The notes under the pieces are model-generated. The model was not told the DNA's origin, ran no database searches, and was given only the letters and a program-made list of their open reading frames with translations. Position numbers and translations under genes: made by a program. This document shows, piece by piece, positions 7,365 to 15,338 of a DNA stretch of 53,413 nucleotides. Position 1 is the first letter of the stretch. Each line of letters starts with the position of its first letter. This stretch comes from an uncultured Pelagibacteraceae bacterium (GTDB taxonomy: Bacteria > Pseudomonadota > Alphaproteobacteria > Pelagibacterales > Pelagibacteraceae), in assembly GCA_902599995.1 (NCBI GenBank), contig CACKHN010000008.1, positions 1 through 53,413 of the forward strand. The letters run 5' to 3'.

Positions 7365-7407
7365 TGCCGATTTGATCCTATTGCGGGCTTTAAACTGCTA
7401 AAGAGGA
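7365..7407 (+). ncRNA. SAM-II riboswitch aptamer (first of a tandem)
   Basis: S-adenosylmethionine-sensing leader element of the metY mRNA. The sequence GATTTGATCCTATTGC (7369-7384) and the downstream CTGCTAAAGAGG (7395-7406) closely follow the SAM-II core as I know it (GAUUUAACCGUAUUGC ... GCUAAAAAGGG). GCC 7366-7368 can pair with GGC 7386-7388 as the first stem, and TCCT 7376-7379 can pair with AGGA 7404-7407 as the pseudoknot, replacing the usual CC/GG pairing. It lies about 80 nt before the metY start, too far to hide the metY ribosome-binding site directly, so it may act on transcription. Pairings are my reading, not computed. Confidence 0.7.
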
Positions 7408-7425
7408 ATTTTCATAAAACTATCG

Positions 7426-7483
7426 GTAGGCATTTGAACTATATTGTGCGCCTTACATAAAGTTGAAGCACTAAAAAAGGAGT
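7426..7483 (+). ncRNA. SAM-V riboswitch controlling metY translation
   Basis: Second SAM-sensing aptamer. AGGC (7428-7431) pairs with GCCT (7450-7453) to form the first stem. GTGC in its loop (7446-7449) pairs with GCAC (7468-7471) to close an H-type pseudoknot. The conserved ATAAAGTTGAAGCACTAAAAAAGGAG run (7457-7482, key parts TAAAG, GCAC and AAAAAAGGAG) ends in the Shine-Dalgarno GGAG, 6 nt before the metY ATG. Ligand binding should therefore mask the ribosome-binding site. SAM-V is known from SAR11 metY leaders. Confidence 0.82.
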
Positions 7484-7488
7484 ATATT

Positions 7489-8817
7489 ATGAGTAACAAA
7501 AGAAACAATCCTGAGACTATTGCGGTCCATGGTGGAGATTACAGAAGTGACCCTGCTACAAATGCAGTAGCTGTACCTATATATAGAACTACATCTTATG
7601 AGTTTAACAGTACAGAGCATGCGGCAAACTTATTTTCACTAAAAGAGTTTGGAAACATTTATACCAGAATAATGAATCCAACAAATGATGTGTTAGAAAA
7701 AAGAATTGCTGCGTTAGAAGGTGGTTTATCTTGTGTTACAGTTTCATCTGGTCAAACAGCTTCAACTTTTGCTGTATTAAATGTCGCTCAAGCTGGTGAT
7801 AATATTGTAAGTTCAACCGATCTATATGGGGGCACTGTATCATTATTTAATAACACACTTAACAAACTTGGTATTGAAATAAGATATGCAGATCCAAGTA
7901 ATCCTAAAAATTTTGAAAAATTAATTGACGATAAAACACGTGCTTTTTATGGTGAAACTTTACCTAACCCATATTTAAGAGTTTTTCCAATTAAGGAAGT
8001 TTCGGATATTGGAAGAAAATATAATATTCCTCTAATTATGGACAATACTGCTGCACCTGTAATTTGTAAGCCCATAGAGCATGGTGCTGCTGTAGTTATT
8101 CATTCTTTAACAAAATATATTGGCGGACATGGAACAGCAATTGCTGGCAGTATAGTAGATAGTGGTAATTTTGATTGGACAGCTGATGCGAAAAGACAGC
8201 CATTATTCAATGAACCAGACGCAAGCTATAATAATGTTATATGGGGCAAAGCTGTACCGGAGATGACAGGCGCTAATGTTCCTTTTTCTGTACGTGCAAG
8301 AGTTTGCCTATTGAGAGATCTAGGGTCGGCATGTCCCCCAGATAACGCTTTTGCGATTATACAGGGACTTGAAACTGTGGCTTTAAGAATGAAACAACAT
8401 TGTGAAAATGCCCAAAAGGTTGTTAATTTTTTAAAAAAACACAAAGAAGTAACTAAAGTAATCTACTCGACTGAACATGATAAGCATATATCAGATAGAG
8501 CTAAACAGTACCTTAAAGGTGGAAATGGACCAATGGTTGGAATAGAATTAAAAGGTGGAATTGAAGCTGGCAAAAGATTCATTGAATCCTTAAAAATGTT
8601 TTATCATGTGGCAAATATTGGAGATGCTAGAAGTTTAGCAATTCACCCAGCTAGCACAACACACAGCCAATTAAATGATAAAGAGCTTGCTGCGTCAGGT
8701 GTAACGCAAAGTTATGTTAGACTTTGTATTGGTATCGAACATATTGATGATATCATTGAGGATTTAAATCAAGCTTTAAATAAATCCTCAAAAGGCAAAC
8801 TTAAAGCAGTAAGTTAG
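7489..8817 (+). CDS. metY: O-acetylhomoserine sulfhydrylase (Cys/Met-metabolism PLP enzyme)
   Basis: PLP enzyme that makes homocysteine from an O-acylhomoserine and sulfide, the direct sulfur-incorporation route to methionine. The start is the ATG at 7489, 6 nt after the GGAG ribosome-binding site in the SAM-V element; an in-frame upstream ATG at 7444 would lie inside the aptamer. The 442-aa protein has the N-terminal ETIAVHGG motif, YTRIMNPTNDVLEKRIAALEGG, SSGQTAS, and the PLP-binding Lys209 in HSLTKYIGGHG. Length and the HPASTTHSQL motif fit the MetY subgroup better than cystathionine enzymes. The last 17 nt overlap the convergent ctaA gene. Confidence 0.95.
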   Translation: MSNKRNNPETIAVHGGDYRSDPATNAVAVPIYRTTSYEFNSTEHAANLFSLKEFGNIYTRIMNPTNDVLEKRIAALEGGLSCVTVSSGQTASTFAVLNVAQAGDNIVSSTDLYGGTVSLFNNTLNKLGIEIRYADPSNPKNFEKLIDDKTRAFYGETLPNPYLRVFPIKEVSDIGRKYNIPLIMDNTAAPVICKPIEHGAAVVIHSLTKYIGGHGTAIAGSIVDSGNFDWTADAKRQPLFNEPDASYNNVIWGKAVPEMTGANVPFSVRARVCLLRDLGSACPPDNAFAIIQGLETVALRMKQHCENAQKVVNFLKKHKEVTKVIYSTEHDKHISDRAKQYLKGGNGPMVGIELKGGIEAGKRFIESLKMFYHVANIGDARSLAIHPASTTHSQLNDKELAASGVTQSYVRLCIGIEHIDDIIEDLNQALNKSSKGKLKAVS

Positions 8818-9829
8818 GTCTCTTATTTATAAAGAAAAAATAAATAGAAGAAGTTACTAAAAAAATAGAACTTACTTGGTGTACAGCAGCAATATAAATT
8901 TGTGCACCAAGTACAACTGTGGTTATTCCTAGAACAATCTGCAAAATTATAAAAAAACCTAAAATATTAACTGGTCTATATAATTTAATTATTTTATTTT
9001 TATATACCTTAAACAGTATAAACACGTAAAATAATCCAATTAAATATGCTAGGTTTCTGTGTATAAACTGAACTAACGAAGGATCACTAAAGGCAGACAA
9101 TTTAAATAAATTTTCAACATTATTATCATTTGGAAAATAAGTACTACCCATAAGAGGCCATGAATTATAAATTTTTCCAGCATCCATTCCAGATACAAAT
9201 GCACCAATTACAATTTGTGTTAAAATTAAAAGTAAAAATATAAATGGAATGATTGAATTTATTCCATTTTCAACTTGGTTATATTTTTTTTGATATATTA
9301 AATAATTCCAAAAAATTAACGATAAAATTAGAAAAGCGATTAATAAATGTATGGATAGCCTAAAGTGGCTAACGTCTACCCTATCAACTAGACCACTGCT
9401 AACCATATACCAACCAATAAATCCTTGGAAACAAATAAGAAAAAAAATAAAATATAAATTTAGGATTTTTGAGATTTTTAATTTGAAAGAGAAATATATG
9501 AGTGGAATTAAATAACACAATCCAATTACTCTTCCAAGAAATCTGTGAGCCCACTCCCACCAGAAAATTACTTTAAATTCTTGTAAGTTCATGTTGAAAT
9601 TTTGTAATTTAAACTCAGGTATTTCTTTGTACAAATTAAAGTATAATATCCAATCCTTTTGGTTAAGAGGTGGAAGAAAACCAGAAAATAATTGCCATTG
9701 CGTTATCGAAAGACCAGAGTCAGTTAATCTAGTCAAACCACCAACTACAATCATAATTGAGATGATAATAAACATTGTAATTAACCAAAAAGATAATTGA
9801 TTATTAATTTTTGTATTTACAGTATACAT
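8801..9829 (-). CDS. ctaA: Heme A synthase (COX15/CtaA)
   Basis: Oxidises the C8 methyl of heme O to give heme A for aa3-type cytochrome c oxidase, in the inner membrane. The 342-aa protein has about eight transmembrane segments and the COX15 hallmarks: GGLTRLTDSGLSITQW near residue 29, the heme-ligand-bearing WEWAHRFLGR and HFRLSIHLLIAF stretches, and C-terminal QFIHRNLAYLIG and AAVHQVSSI histidines. Four conserved His are thus visible in the two-half arrangement. It is divergent from aroQ and overlaps the metY 3' end. Confidence 0.96.
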   Translation of the reverse strand: MYTVNTKINNQLSFWLITMFIIISIMIVVGGLTRLTDSGLSITQWQLFSGFLPPLNQKDWILYFNLYKEIPEFKLQNFNMNLQEFKVIFWWEWAHRFLGRVIGLCYLIPLIYFSFKLKISKILNLYFIFFLICFQGFIGWYMVSSGLVDRVDVSHFRLSIHLLIAFLILSLIFWNYLIYQKKYNQVENGINSIIPFIFLLLILTQIVIGAFVSGMDAGKIYNSWPLMGSTYFPNDNNVENLFKLSAFSDPSLVQFIHRNLAYLIGLFYVFILFKVYKNKIIKLYRPVNILGFFIILQIVLGITTVVLGAQIYIAAVHQVSSIFLVTSSIYFFFINKRPNLLL

Positions 9830-9840
9830 AGGCGCTTAAA

Positions 9841-9846
9841 TATAAT
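9841..9846 (+). promoter_or_regulatory. TATAAT -10 element, probable aroQ promoter
   Basis: A consensus TATAAT lies 27 nt before the aroQ ATG in the 43-nt ctaA/aroQ divergent gap. A possible -35 (TTTACA, 9816-9821) is 19 nt upstream, within the ctaA start region. Read on the other strand, the same AT-rich block could also serve ctaA. Confidence 0.4.
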
Positions 9847-9872
9847 ATTTTTTTAATAATCCAAATATATAA

Positions 9873-10163
9873 ATGTCGCCTTTAAAGAAAAAAAAATTAA
9901 GTAAAATTAGAATAGAATTAGATAAGCTAGATAATTCTCTTATCAAAATCATAAAAAAAAGAACAAATCTTGTAAAAAAGGTTCTAGAGCTAAAAGATAA
10001 AAAAAACCAAATTATTGATCAAAAAAGAATAAATATTATTTTGAAAAATATAAAAAAAAAATCAGTTAAAAATAAAATAGATCCAAAAATAACCAACAGA
10101 ATATGGAAGAATATGATTTGGGCATATATTGAATATGAAAAAAGGAACTTTAAAAAAAAATAG
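9873..10163 (+). CDS. aroQ: Chorismate mutase, AroQ class
   Basis: Converts chorismate to prephenate for phenylalanine and tyrosine. The 96-aa all-helical protein shows the AroQ pattern: IRIELDKLDNSLIKIIKKR with the N-terminal Asp and Arg, KVLELKDKK with the active-site Lys, a later Arg in QKRINIILKN, and the C-terminal IWKNMIWAYIEYE helix. It is a stand-alone monofunctional mutase without prephenate dehydratase or dehydrogenase. The protein is extremely lysine-rich, as is usual for this genome. It abuts the rpmG stop codon with no gap. Confidence 0.88.
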   Translation: MSPLKKKKLSKIRIELDKLDNSLIKIIKKRTNLVKKVLELKDKKNQIIDQKRINIILKNIKKKSVKNKIDPKITNRIWKNMIWAYIEYEKRNFKKK

Positions 10164-10355
10164 TTATTTACTGTGTGGTGGTAACTTTTTCTCCACAAAC
10201 ATTTCGTGTTTTCTTGTATCAGGATTATATTTTTTCGCAGAAAGTTTTACCTTAGCCTTTTCACCTCCAGCAGGTTTCTTTACGTAATAAAAGAAAGAAC
10301 TATCAGGCTTAGCTTCAGGAACTAGTCGAACTTTTACGTGTGTTTTTTTTGCCAT
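10164..10355 (-). CDS. rpmG: Ribosomal protein L33 (bL33)
   Basis: Small large-subunit protein. The 63-aa product reads HVKVRLVPEAKPDSSFFYYVKKP with the C-terminal YNPDTRKHEMFVEKKLP segment typical of bL33; it lacks the four-Cys zinc motif, so it is the Cys-minus form. It follows the MerR-type regulator gene after a 1-nt gap and meets aroQ tail to tail with no gap. Confidence 0.95.
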   Translation of the reverse strand: MAKKTHVKVRLVPEAKPDSSFFYYVKKPAGGEKAKVKLSAKKYNPDTRKHEMFVEKKLPPHSK

Positions 10356-10356
10356 T

Positions 10357-10719
10357 TTATTTTAGTTCCTTTATAATTTTAGAAATCTTAATTAATTTAT
10401 TTTTAAGATTTTCAGCTTTTATAGATTTATCTGCCATTTCGTCAAGCTCTAAAGAAACTTCACTATCAAGTATCTTTTTAACACCATTGATCGTCATACC
10501 CTGTTCCTTTAAAAGGAACCTAACTTTCTTTAGAAGATTAACTGTTTTTTCATCGTAATATCTTCTATTAGAGTTAAATATTTTTGGTTTAATTTGTTTA
10601 AATTGTGTTTCCCAAAATCTAATTATGTGTGTTGGAAGCGTGCCTTTTTTATTTACTTGAAGTTTTAAAATTTTTGCAACCTCTCCAATAGTTTTATAGG
10701 CGCTTTCAGACTTACTCAT
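10357..10719 (-). CDS. MerR-family transcriptional regulator
   Basis: Probable DNA-binding regulator. The 120-aa protein has a MerR winged helix-turn-helix (TIGEVAKIL near residue 10, IIRFWETQF, NRRYYDEKTVNLLKKV) followed by a short helix region with EQGMTINGVKKIL and a charged tail; no C-terminal effector domain or metal-binding Cys cluster is visible. Genes of this type commonly follow ihfA in alphaproteobacteria and their targets are not well defined. It overlaps the ihfA stop by 8 nt, suggesting coupled translation. Confidence 0.88.
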   Translation of the reverse strand: MSKSESAYKTIGEVAKILKLQVNKKGTLPTHIIRFWETQFKQIKPKIFNSNRRYYDEKTVNLLKKVRFLLKEQGMTINGVKKILDSEVSLELDEMADKSIKAENLKNKLIKISKIIKELK

Positions 10720-11011
10720 TTTCTCTCATATTAATAAATTGCTTAAATTCTTTTGATGGCTTAAATAAAACAACTTCTCTGCTAGATATAACTTTTTTCT
10801 CTTTGGTTTTAGGATTTCTTCCTATTCTTGATTTCTTTTGTCTTATAGAAAACGTACCAAATTTTGATAGTTTTAATTTTTTTTCAGACTTAATATTTAT
10901 CACAATTGTTGCTAGAAAATCATCAATTAGATTTTCTGAGATTTGCTTGGAAAAACCAAGCTGCATATAAACTAAATTAACTAAGTTTTTTTTAGTTAAG
11001 TTTATTCTCAT
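10712..11011 (-). CDS. ihfA: Integration host factor alpha-type / HU-family DNA-bending protein
   Basis: Nucleoid protein that bends DNA as a dimer. The 99-aa product has the HU/IHF fold: an N-terminal helical part, KLKLSKFGTFSIRQKKSRIGRNPKT with the DNA-intercalating Arg-Asn-Pro loop, and the C-terminal FKPSKEFKQFIN. Position between plsX and a MerR gene matches alphaproteobacterial ihfA, which is why I prefer IhfA over HU. It begins 1 nt after plsX; fabH, often between them, is absent. Confidence 0.88.
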   Translation of the reverse strand: MRINLTKKNLVNLVYMQLGFSKQISENLIDDFLATIVINIKSEKKLKLSKFGTFSIRQKKSRIGRNPKTKEKKVISSREVVLFKPSKEFKQFINMRENE

Positions 11012-11012
11012 T

Positions 11013-12014
11013 TTAAATATTATGCTTGATCTTTTCTATCAAATTACCTTTTACAATTCTATGACAAACATCAAGTGAATTTGAAAAACCTATATAATCA
11101 GTTCCACCATGACTTTTAACTACTGGAGAGTCTAGCCCAATAAAAATTGCACCATTGTATAATCTAGGATCAAGTCTTTTCTTGAATTTCTTTAAATTAG
11201 ATATGTTTAGTAATGATGAAATTTTACCTATAATATTTCCAGTCATTGTTTTTTTTAGTTCACTGGTAATAAAATTTGCAGTTCCTTCAGCAGTTTTTAA
11301 TGCAACATTTCCTGTGAAACCATCTGAAACAATGACATTAACAATACCATCCATTAGATGATTACCCTCAATATAGCCTGCAAAGTCATAATTATTAGAA
11401 TTTTTTTCAATTAATATTTTATAGGTTTCTTTTATTGTTTCATTACCTTTTAGTTCTTCAGATCCAATATTTAACAGTGCAACATTAGGTTTTTCATCAG
11501 GATATAGTGAGGTGTATAAAGAAGCACCCATTATAGAAAAATCCAACAAGTTTTTTGAACTACATTCAATATTTGCACCTAAATCTAATACTACACTCAT
11601 ACCTTTTTTATTTGGCCAAAGTGCAGACAAAGCTGGTTTATCAATATTTTCAATCATTTTTAAATTAAGTTTTGCAACTACTAATAAAGCTCCTGTGTTC
11701 CCAGCCGATATAACTATATCAGCTTTCTTTTCTTTAACACTCTGAATTGCAAGCCACATACTAGTTTTTTTACCTCTCTTTGCTCCTTCTAAAGGACTAT
11801 CGGTGCTTTTGATTACTTTATCGGTATGAATAATTTCATAAAATTGACTATCAATTTTATTTTTAATTAATTCTGAGATTTGATTTTGGTCACCAAAAAT
11901 TTTGAAAAATATATTTTTATTTGATTTATTATTTAGAATAATTCCATCAATAATTTTTTTAGGTGAACCATCACCTCCCATTGCATCAACTGCAATTTTA
12001 ATCATATCTGACAT
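11013..12014 (-). CDS. plsX: Phosphate acyltransferase
   Basis: Forms acyl-phosphate from acyl-ACP, which PlsY (encoded at 48040) uses to acylate glycerol-3-phosphate at the start of phospholipid synthesis. The 333-aa protein has IAVDAMGGDGSPKKII at the N-terminus, ISAGNTGALLVVAK near residue 100, DLGANIECSS, NIGSEELKGNE and the VSDGFTGNVALKTAEG motif. A second ATG three codons in (12005) is an equally good start by homology. It follows rpmF after 17 nt. Confidence 0.96.
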   Translation of the reverse strand: MSDMIKIAVDAMGGDGSPKKIIDGIILNNKSNKNIFFKIFGDQNQISELIKNKIDSQFYEIIHTDKVIKSTDSPLEGAKRGKKTSMWLAIQSVKEKKADIVISAGNTGALLVVAKLNLKMIENIDKPALSALWPNKKGMSVVLDLGANIECSSKNLLDFSIMGASLYTSLYPDEKPNVALLNIGSEELKGNETIKETYKILIEKNSNNYDFAGYIEGNHLMDGIVNVIVSDGFTGNVALKTAEGTANFITSELKKTMTGNIIGKISSLLNISNLKKFKKRLDPRLYNGAIFIGLDSPVVKSHGGTDYIGFSNSLDVCHRIVKGNLIEKIKHNI

Positions 12015-12031
12015 TTTATTGATATATTATA

Positions 12032-12214
12032 CTATTCTTTTGGGTCTAAAACTTGTCTTCCCTTATACATGCCAGTTTTTAAATCGAGGTGATGAGAAAG
12101 CCTATATTCACCTGATTTTTTGTCCTCAACTATATTTTTAGTTGAATACTTCATTGTCTGGGCTCTTCTCATCCCTGTTCTTGAAGGGGTTTGTTTTCGT
12201 TTCGGTACAGCCAT
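12032..12214 (-). CDS. rpmF: Ribosomal protein L32 (bL32)
   Basis: A 60-aa basic ribosomal protein. It opens with the typical [19 protein letters not shown] and continues with a short region containing [16 protein letters not shown], without zinc-binding cysteines. It sits 2 nt after the chaperone gene and 17 nt before plsX, the familiar rpmF-plsX pairing. Confidence 0.97.
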   Translation of the reverse strand: MAVPKRKQTPSRTGMRRAQTMKYSTKNIVEDKKSGEYRLSHHLDLKTGMYKGRQVLDPKE

Positions 12215-12216
12215 AA

Positions 12217-12684
12217 TTAGGGTTTATTTACACTTTTTAGATAAGAATTCAAAGTTTTTTTTGATAAATCATCATTAAAATTCTCAAAATAATTAAGTAA
12301 ATATTCACTATTTTTAAAATCACTCAGAAATATTTGAATTTTTTTTAATTTCTCAGATTTTGATAAATCTTCCCAAAAGTGGATTTCAGAAACCATAGAA
12401 TGGAATAAATTAATATAATCTTTCATTTTTTTATTAATAGATTGATCACCATAACCAATTTCTCTTATACTTAATTCAAGTTGACGAAAATTAAAATCAT
12501 AAATTTCTTGTAATAAACTCTTATTTTCCTCATTTTTATAATTTTTCAAAAAAAAAGAAAAATGAAGTAAAAATAAGGTTAATCTATCTGAGAAATTATC
12601 CTCTCTGTTCAAATTTTTATATAAATCTTTATTCCTAGTGAAATTAATTAAATTGTTATAAACATATAAGTATTTATCATTCAT
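12217..12684 (-). CDS. Ubiquinol-cytochrome c chaperone (CBP3) family protein
   Basis: Related to the CBP3/UQCC1 chaperone domain that in mitochondria helps cytochrome b and bc1 assembly; the bacterial role is presumed similar. The visible pattern matches the family: a helical protein with [19 protein letters not shown], a [14 protein letters not shown] helix, and [23 protein letters not shown], where the family has LREMGVGD...KKMKK. I chose the ATG at 12684 (155 aa) because a longer form starting at 12753 would run 70 nt into the divergent lipoprotein gene. That start codon shares two bases with the start of that gene. Confidence 0.8.
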   Translation of the reverse strand: MNDKYLYVYNNLINFTRNKDLYKNLNREDNFSDRLTLFLLHFSFFLKNYKNEENKSLLQEIYDFNFRQLELSIREIGYGDQSINKKMKDYINLFHSMVSEIHFWEDLSKSEKLKKIQIFLSDFKNSEYLLNYFENFNDDLSKKTLNSYLKSVNKP

Positions 12685-13168
12685 GCAAAATTTATTATAT
12701 ATAATTTTCCTTTCTTTAATAGTTACTAATTGTTCATTTAAACCAGTTGTCAAACATCATGGTGTACCTTTTTTAGAAAAAAAACAAGCTTTATTAATTA
12801 TCAATGAGAGCAATAAGAATGATATTAAAAAGATATTAGGGTTTCCATCAACAAAAAGTAAATTCGATGATGATATTTGGATATACATAGAAAGGAAACA
12901 AACCCAATCAAAAATAAGCAAATTAGGAAAAATGAAAATTTTTAAAAATGATGTATTGGTTTTACAAATTGATAATTACGGCATCCTTAAAAAAAAAAGT
13001 TTTTATAATAAGGAAGATATGAAAGATATTAAAATTGCAAAAGCTTCAACAAAAGATGCTTACAACAGAAATGCTTTTGTCTATGATTTTTTATCTAGCA
13101 TGAGGCAAAAAATGAATGACCCTCTTGGACAGAGGGCCAAAAAACGTAAAGAAATTAGCCAGCGATAA
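12683..13168 (+). CDS. SmpA/OmlA (BamE-like) outer-membrane lipoprotein
   Basis: Likely a small lipoprotein of the outer-membrane protein assembly (BAM) machinery. The 161-aa product has a signal of about 16 residues ending LIVTNCSF, an N-terminal extension, and the BamE-like fold region: [25 protein letters not shown], an amphipathic stretch, then [20 protein letters not shown]. The -1 residue of the lipobox is Asn, which is unusual. Linkage to the CBP3-type gene is the alphaproteobacterial arrangement. Its last 14 nt overlap hppA, which is convergent. A TATAAA-like -10 lies in the 30 nt before the start, inside the neighbouring coding sequence. Confidence 0.85.
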   Translation: MQNLLYIIFLSLIVTNCSFKPVVKHHGVPFLEKKQALLIINESNKNDIKKILGFPSTKSKFDDDIWIYIERKQTQSKISKLGKMKIFKNDVLVLQIDNYGILKKKSFYNKEDMKDIKIAKASTKDAYNRNAFVYDFLSSMRQKMNDPLGQRAKKRKEISQR

Positions 13169-15260
13169 CCGCTAATAAAAGTAAAGCAACTATATTTGTA
13201 ATTTTAATCATCGGATTTACAGCTGGACCTGCGGTATCTTTATACGGATCACCAACAGTATCTCCTGTAACTGCAGCTTTATGCGCTTCAGAGCCTTTAC
13301 CACCATGATTTCCATCTTCAATATATTTTTTTGCATTATCCCATGCACCACCACCTGCAGTCATTGAAACTGCAACAAATAAACCAGTTATGATTACACC
13401 TAATAACATTGCACCGACAGCTGCTAGTGCAGCAACTTGTCCACCTATAGCTAAAATTATAAAATAAAGTACTACCGGGGAAAGCACTGGCAATAAAGAT
13501 GGGATAATCATTTCTTTAATTGCTGCTACGGTCAATAGGTCGACTAATTTTGCATAATCAGGTTTCTGTTTTCTTTTCATTATACCTGGGAATTTTTTAA
13601 ACTGTCTTCTTACTTCAACGACTACAGCACCACCTGCTCTACCCACAGCTTGCATACCCATAGAACCAAATAGATAAGGCAACATACCGCCAATCAGTAA
13701 TCCGACTACAACATATGGATTAGATAAATCAAAAGTTACAACTATACCTTCAAGTGCTGATCCGGCTTCTTTTGAAAAATGTTTAATATCTTCTGTATAA
13801 GCGGCAAAAAGAACTAAAGCTCCAAGACCTGCTGATCCAATTGCATAGCCTTTGGTAACAGCTTTTGTTGTATTACCAACAGCGTCCAATGCATCTGTTG
13901 TTTTTCTAACTTTCTTATCCAAGTTAGACATTTCTGCAATCCCACCAGCATTATCAGTAACTGGACCATAAGCATCCAAAGCAACAACCATACCTGCTAA
14001 TGCAAGCATTGTGGTAACTGCAATTGCAATACCAAACAGACCAGCAATTGAATTAGTAATCAAAATACCAGCTACAATTATTAAAGCTGGAATTGCAGTA
14101 GCCTCCATTGACACCGCTAAACCTTGAATTACATTGGTTCCATGACCAGTTGTTGAGGATAAAGCAACAGATTTTACAGGTCTATAATTAGTACCAGTAT
14201 AATATTCTGTAATCCAAATTAATAATCCGGTAATTACCAAACCAATAACACCACAATAGTACAAATTCATACCATTAAAAGTTTTACCGTTAACCGTATA
14301 TTCGTTTGAAAAACCTATTACATAATCTGTAACAGGCCATAAAATTATTAGAGAACCAATAGCTGATACAATAAATCCTTTATACAAAGCATTCATAACA
14401 TTTTTGTTATTGCCAAGTTTAACAAAAAAAGTACCAAGTATTGATGTAAGTAAACATGCTGCACCTATGCTTAAAGGATAAATCATCATTTTCAAATCTC
14501 CAATAAAAAATATGGAAGATAAAACCATTGTAGCAACAATGGTTACAGCATATGTTTCAAATAAATCAGCAGCCATTCCAGCGCAATCTCCGACATTGTC
14601 TCCGACGTTATCAGCAATTACAGCTGGATTTCTTGGATCATCTTCTGGTATACCAGCCTCAACTTTTCCAACGAGATCGGCACCTACGTCAGCACCTTTT
14701 GTAAATATTCCACCACCTAATCTTGCAAAAATTGAAATTAACGATGCACCAAATCCTAATGCAACAAGTGCATTAACAATTTCTCTCTCATCTACTTCAA
14801 ATTTTAATAATAAATAATAATAAACTGCTATAGACAACAGTGCTAGTCCAGCCACTAACATTCCTGTTACAGCACCAGACTTAAAGGCTATAGAAAGTCC
14901 CTCTGCTAGACCTTTTCTTGAAGCTTCGGCGGTTCTTACATTAGCTTCAACAGATACAAGCATACCGACGTATCCGGCTATACCTGACAAAGCGGCACCA
15001 ATTAAATAACCTACACCTACCAAAGGACTGAAAGCGATGCTAACAATAACTAAAACGACTACACCAACAATTGCAATTGTTTTATATTGTCTTGCCAGAT
15101 ATGCTTTTGCACCAATTTGTATTGCTGATGCAATCTCTTGCATTTTTGAATTACCTGCACTTGAATTAAGAATATTTTTTCCTGTGAAAAATCCATAAAC
15201 AATAGATAATAAACCTGCACCAATTGTGTATAATAAAATAGTTTCGACTATAGAGCTCAT
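13155..15260 (-). CDS. hppA: Membrane proton-translocating pyrophosphatase (K+-independent type)
   Basis: Integral membrane enzyme that couples hydrolysis of pyrophosphate to ion pumping. The 701-aa protein has about 16 transmembrane segments and the acidic catalytic motifs [21 protein letters not shown] (about residue 217) and [19 protein letters not shown] near the C-terminus. The [19 protein letters not shown] stretch has Lys and Thr where K+-dependent enzymes have Ala and Gly, which marks the K+-independent, proton-pumping class. It saves energy released by biosynthesis. It has its own promoter and follows the thiL stop region on the same strand after 78 nt as seen in gene order, while its 3' end overlaps the convergent lipoprotein gene. 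Confidence 0.97.
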   Translation of the reverse strand: MSSIVETILLYTIGAGLLSIVYGFFTGKNILNSSAGNSKMQEIASAIQIGAKAYLARQYKTIAIVGVVVLVIVSIAFSPLVGVGYLIGAALSGIAGYVGMLVSVEANVRTAEASRKGLAEGLSIAFKSGAVTGMLVAGLALLSIAVYYYLLLKFEVDEREIVNALVALGFGASLISIFARLGGGIFTKGADVGADLVGKVEAGIPEDDPRNPAVIADNVGDNVGDCAGMAADLFETYAVTIVATMVLSSIFFIGDLKMMIYPLSIGAACLLTSILGTFFVKLGNNKNVMNALYKGFIVSAIGSLIILWPVTDYVIGFSNEYTVNGKTFNGMNLYYCGVIGLVITGLLIWITEYYTGTNYRPVKSVALSSTTGHGTNVIQGLAVSMEATAIPALIIVAGILITNSIAGLFGIAIAVTTMLALAGMVVALDAYGPVTDNAGGIAEMSNLDKKVRKTTDALDAVGNTTKAVTKGYAIGSAGLGALVLFAAYTEDIKHFSKEAGSALEGIVVTFDLSNPYVVVGLLIGGMLPYLFGSMGMQAVGRAGGAVVVEVRRQFKKFPGIMKRKQKPDYAKLVDLLTVAAIKEMIIPSLLPVLSPVVLYFIILAIGGQVAALAAVGAMLLGVIITGLFVAVSMTAGGGAWDNAKKYIEDGNHGGKGSEAHKAAVTGDTVGDPYKDTAGPAVNPMIKITNIVALLLLAVIAG

Positions 15261-15300
15261 GAAAACCTTAATGTTATTGGTTGTTAAATTTTAAGCTGGC

Positions 15301-15328
15301 ACAATACAAAAAAAGCTAAAAAAGACAA
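15301..15328 (-). promoter_or_regulatory. Putative hppA promoter
   Basis: On the minus strand TTGTCT (15323-15328) and TATTGT (15301-15306) are spaced by 16 nt in the 78-nt gap before hppA. Transcription would start near 15294, giving a leader of about 34 nt. This is the only clear spacer of the hppA-to-hydroxylase stretch, so hppA may be transcribed separately from the rib/nusB/thiL genes. Confidence 0.45.
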
Positions 15329-15338
15329 TAATTAACTT

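Noticed and set aside
7444-7488. Upstream in-frame ATG giving metY 15 extra residues
   Set aside because: That ATG lies inside the SAM-V aptamer; the ATG at 7489 has a good Shine-Dalgarno sequence at the right distance.
14512-14817. 101-aa plus-strand ORF inside hppA
   Set aside because: Opposite-strand shadow of the highly conserved pyrophosphatase; its Ser/Pro/Ala-rich composition comes from the other strand's codons.
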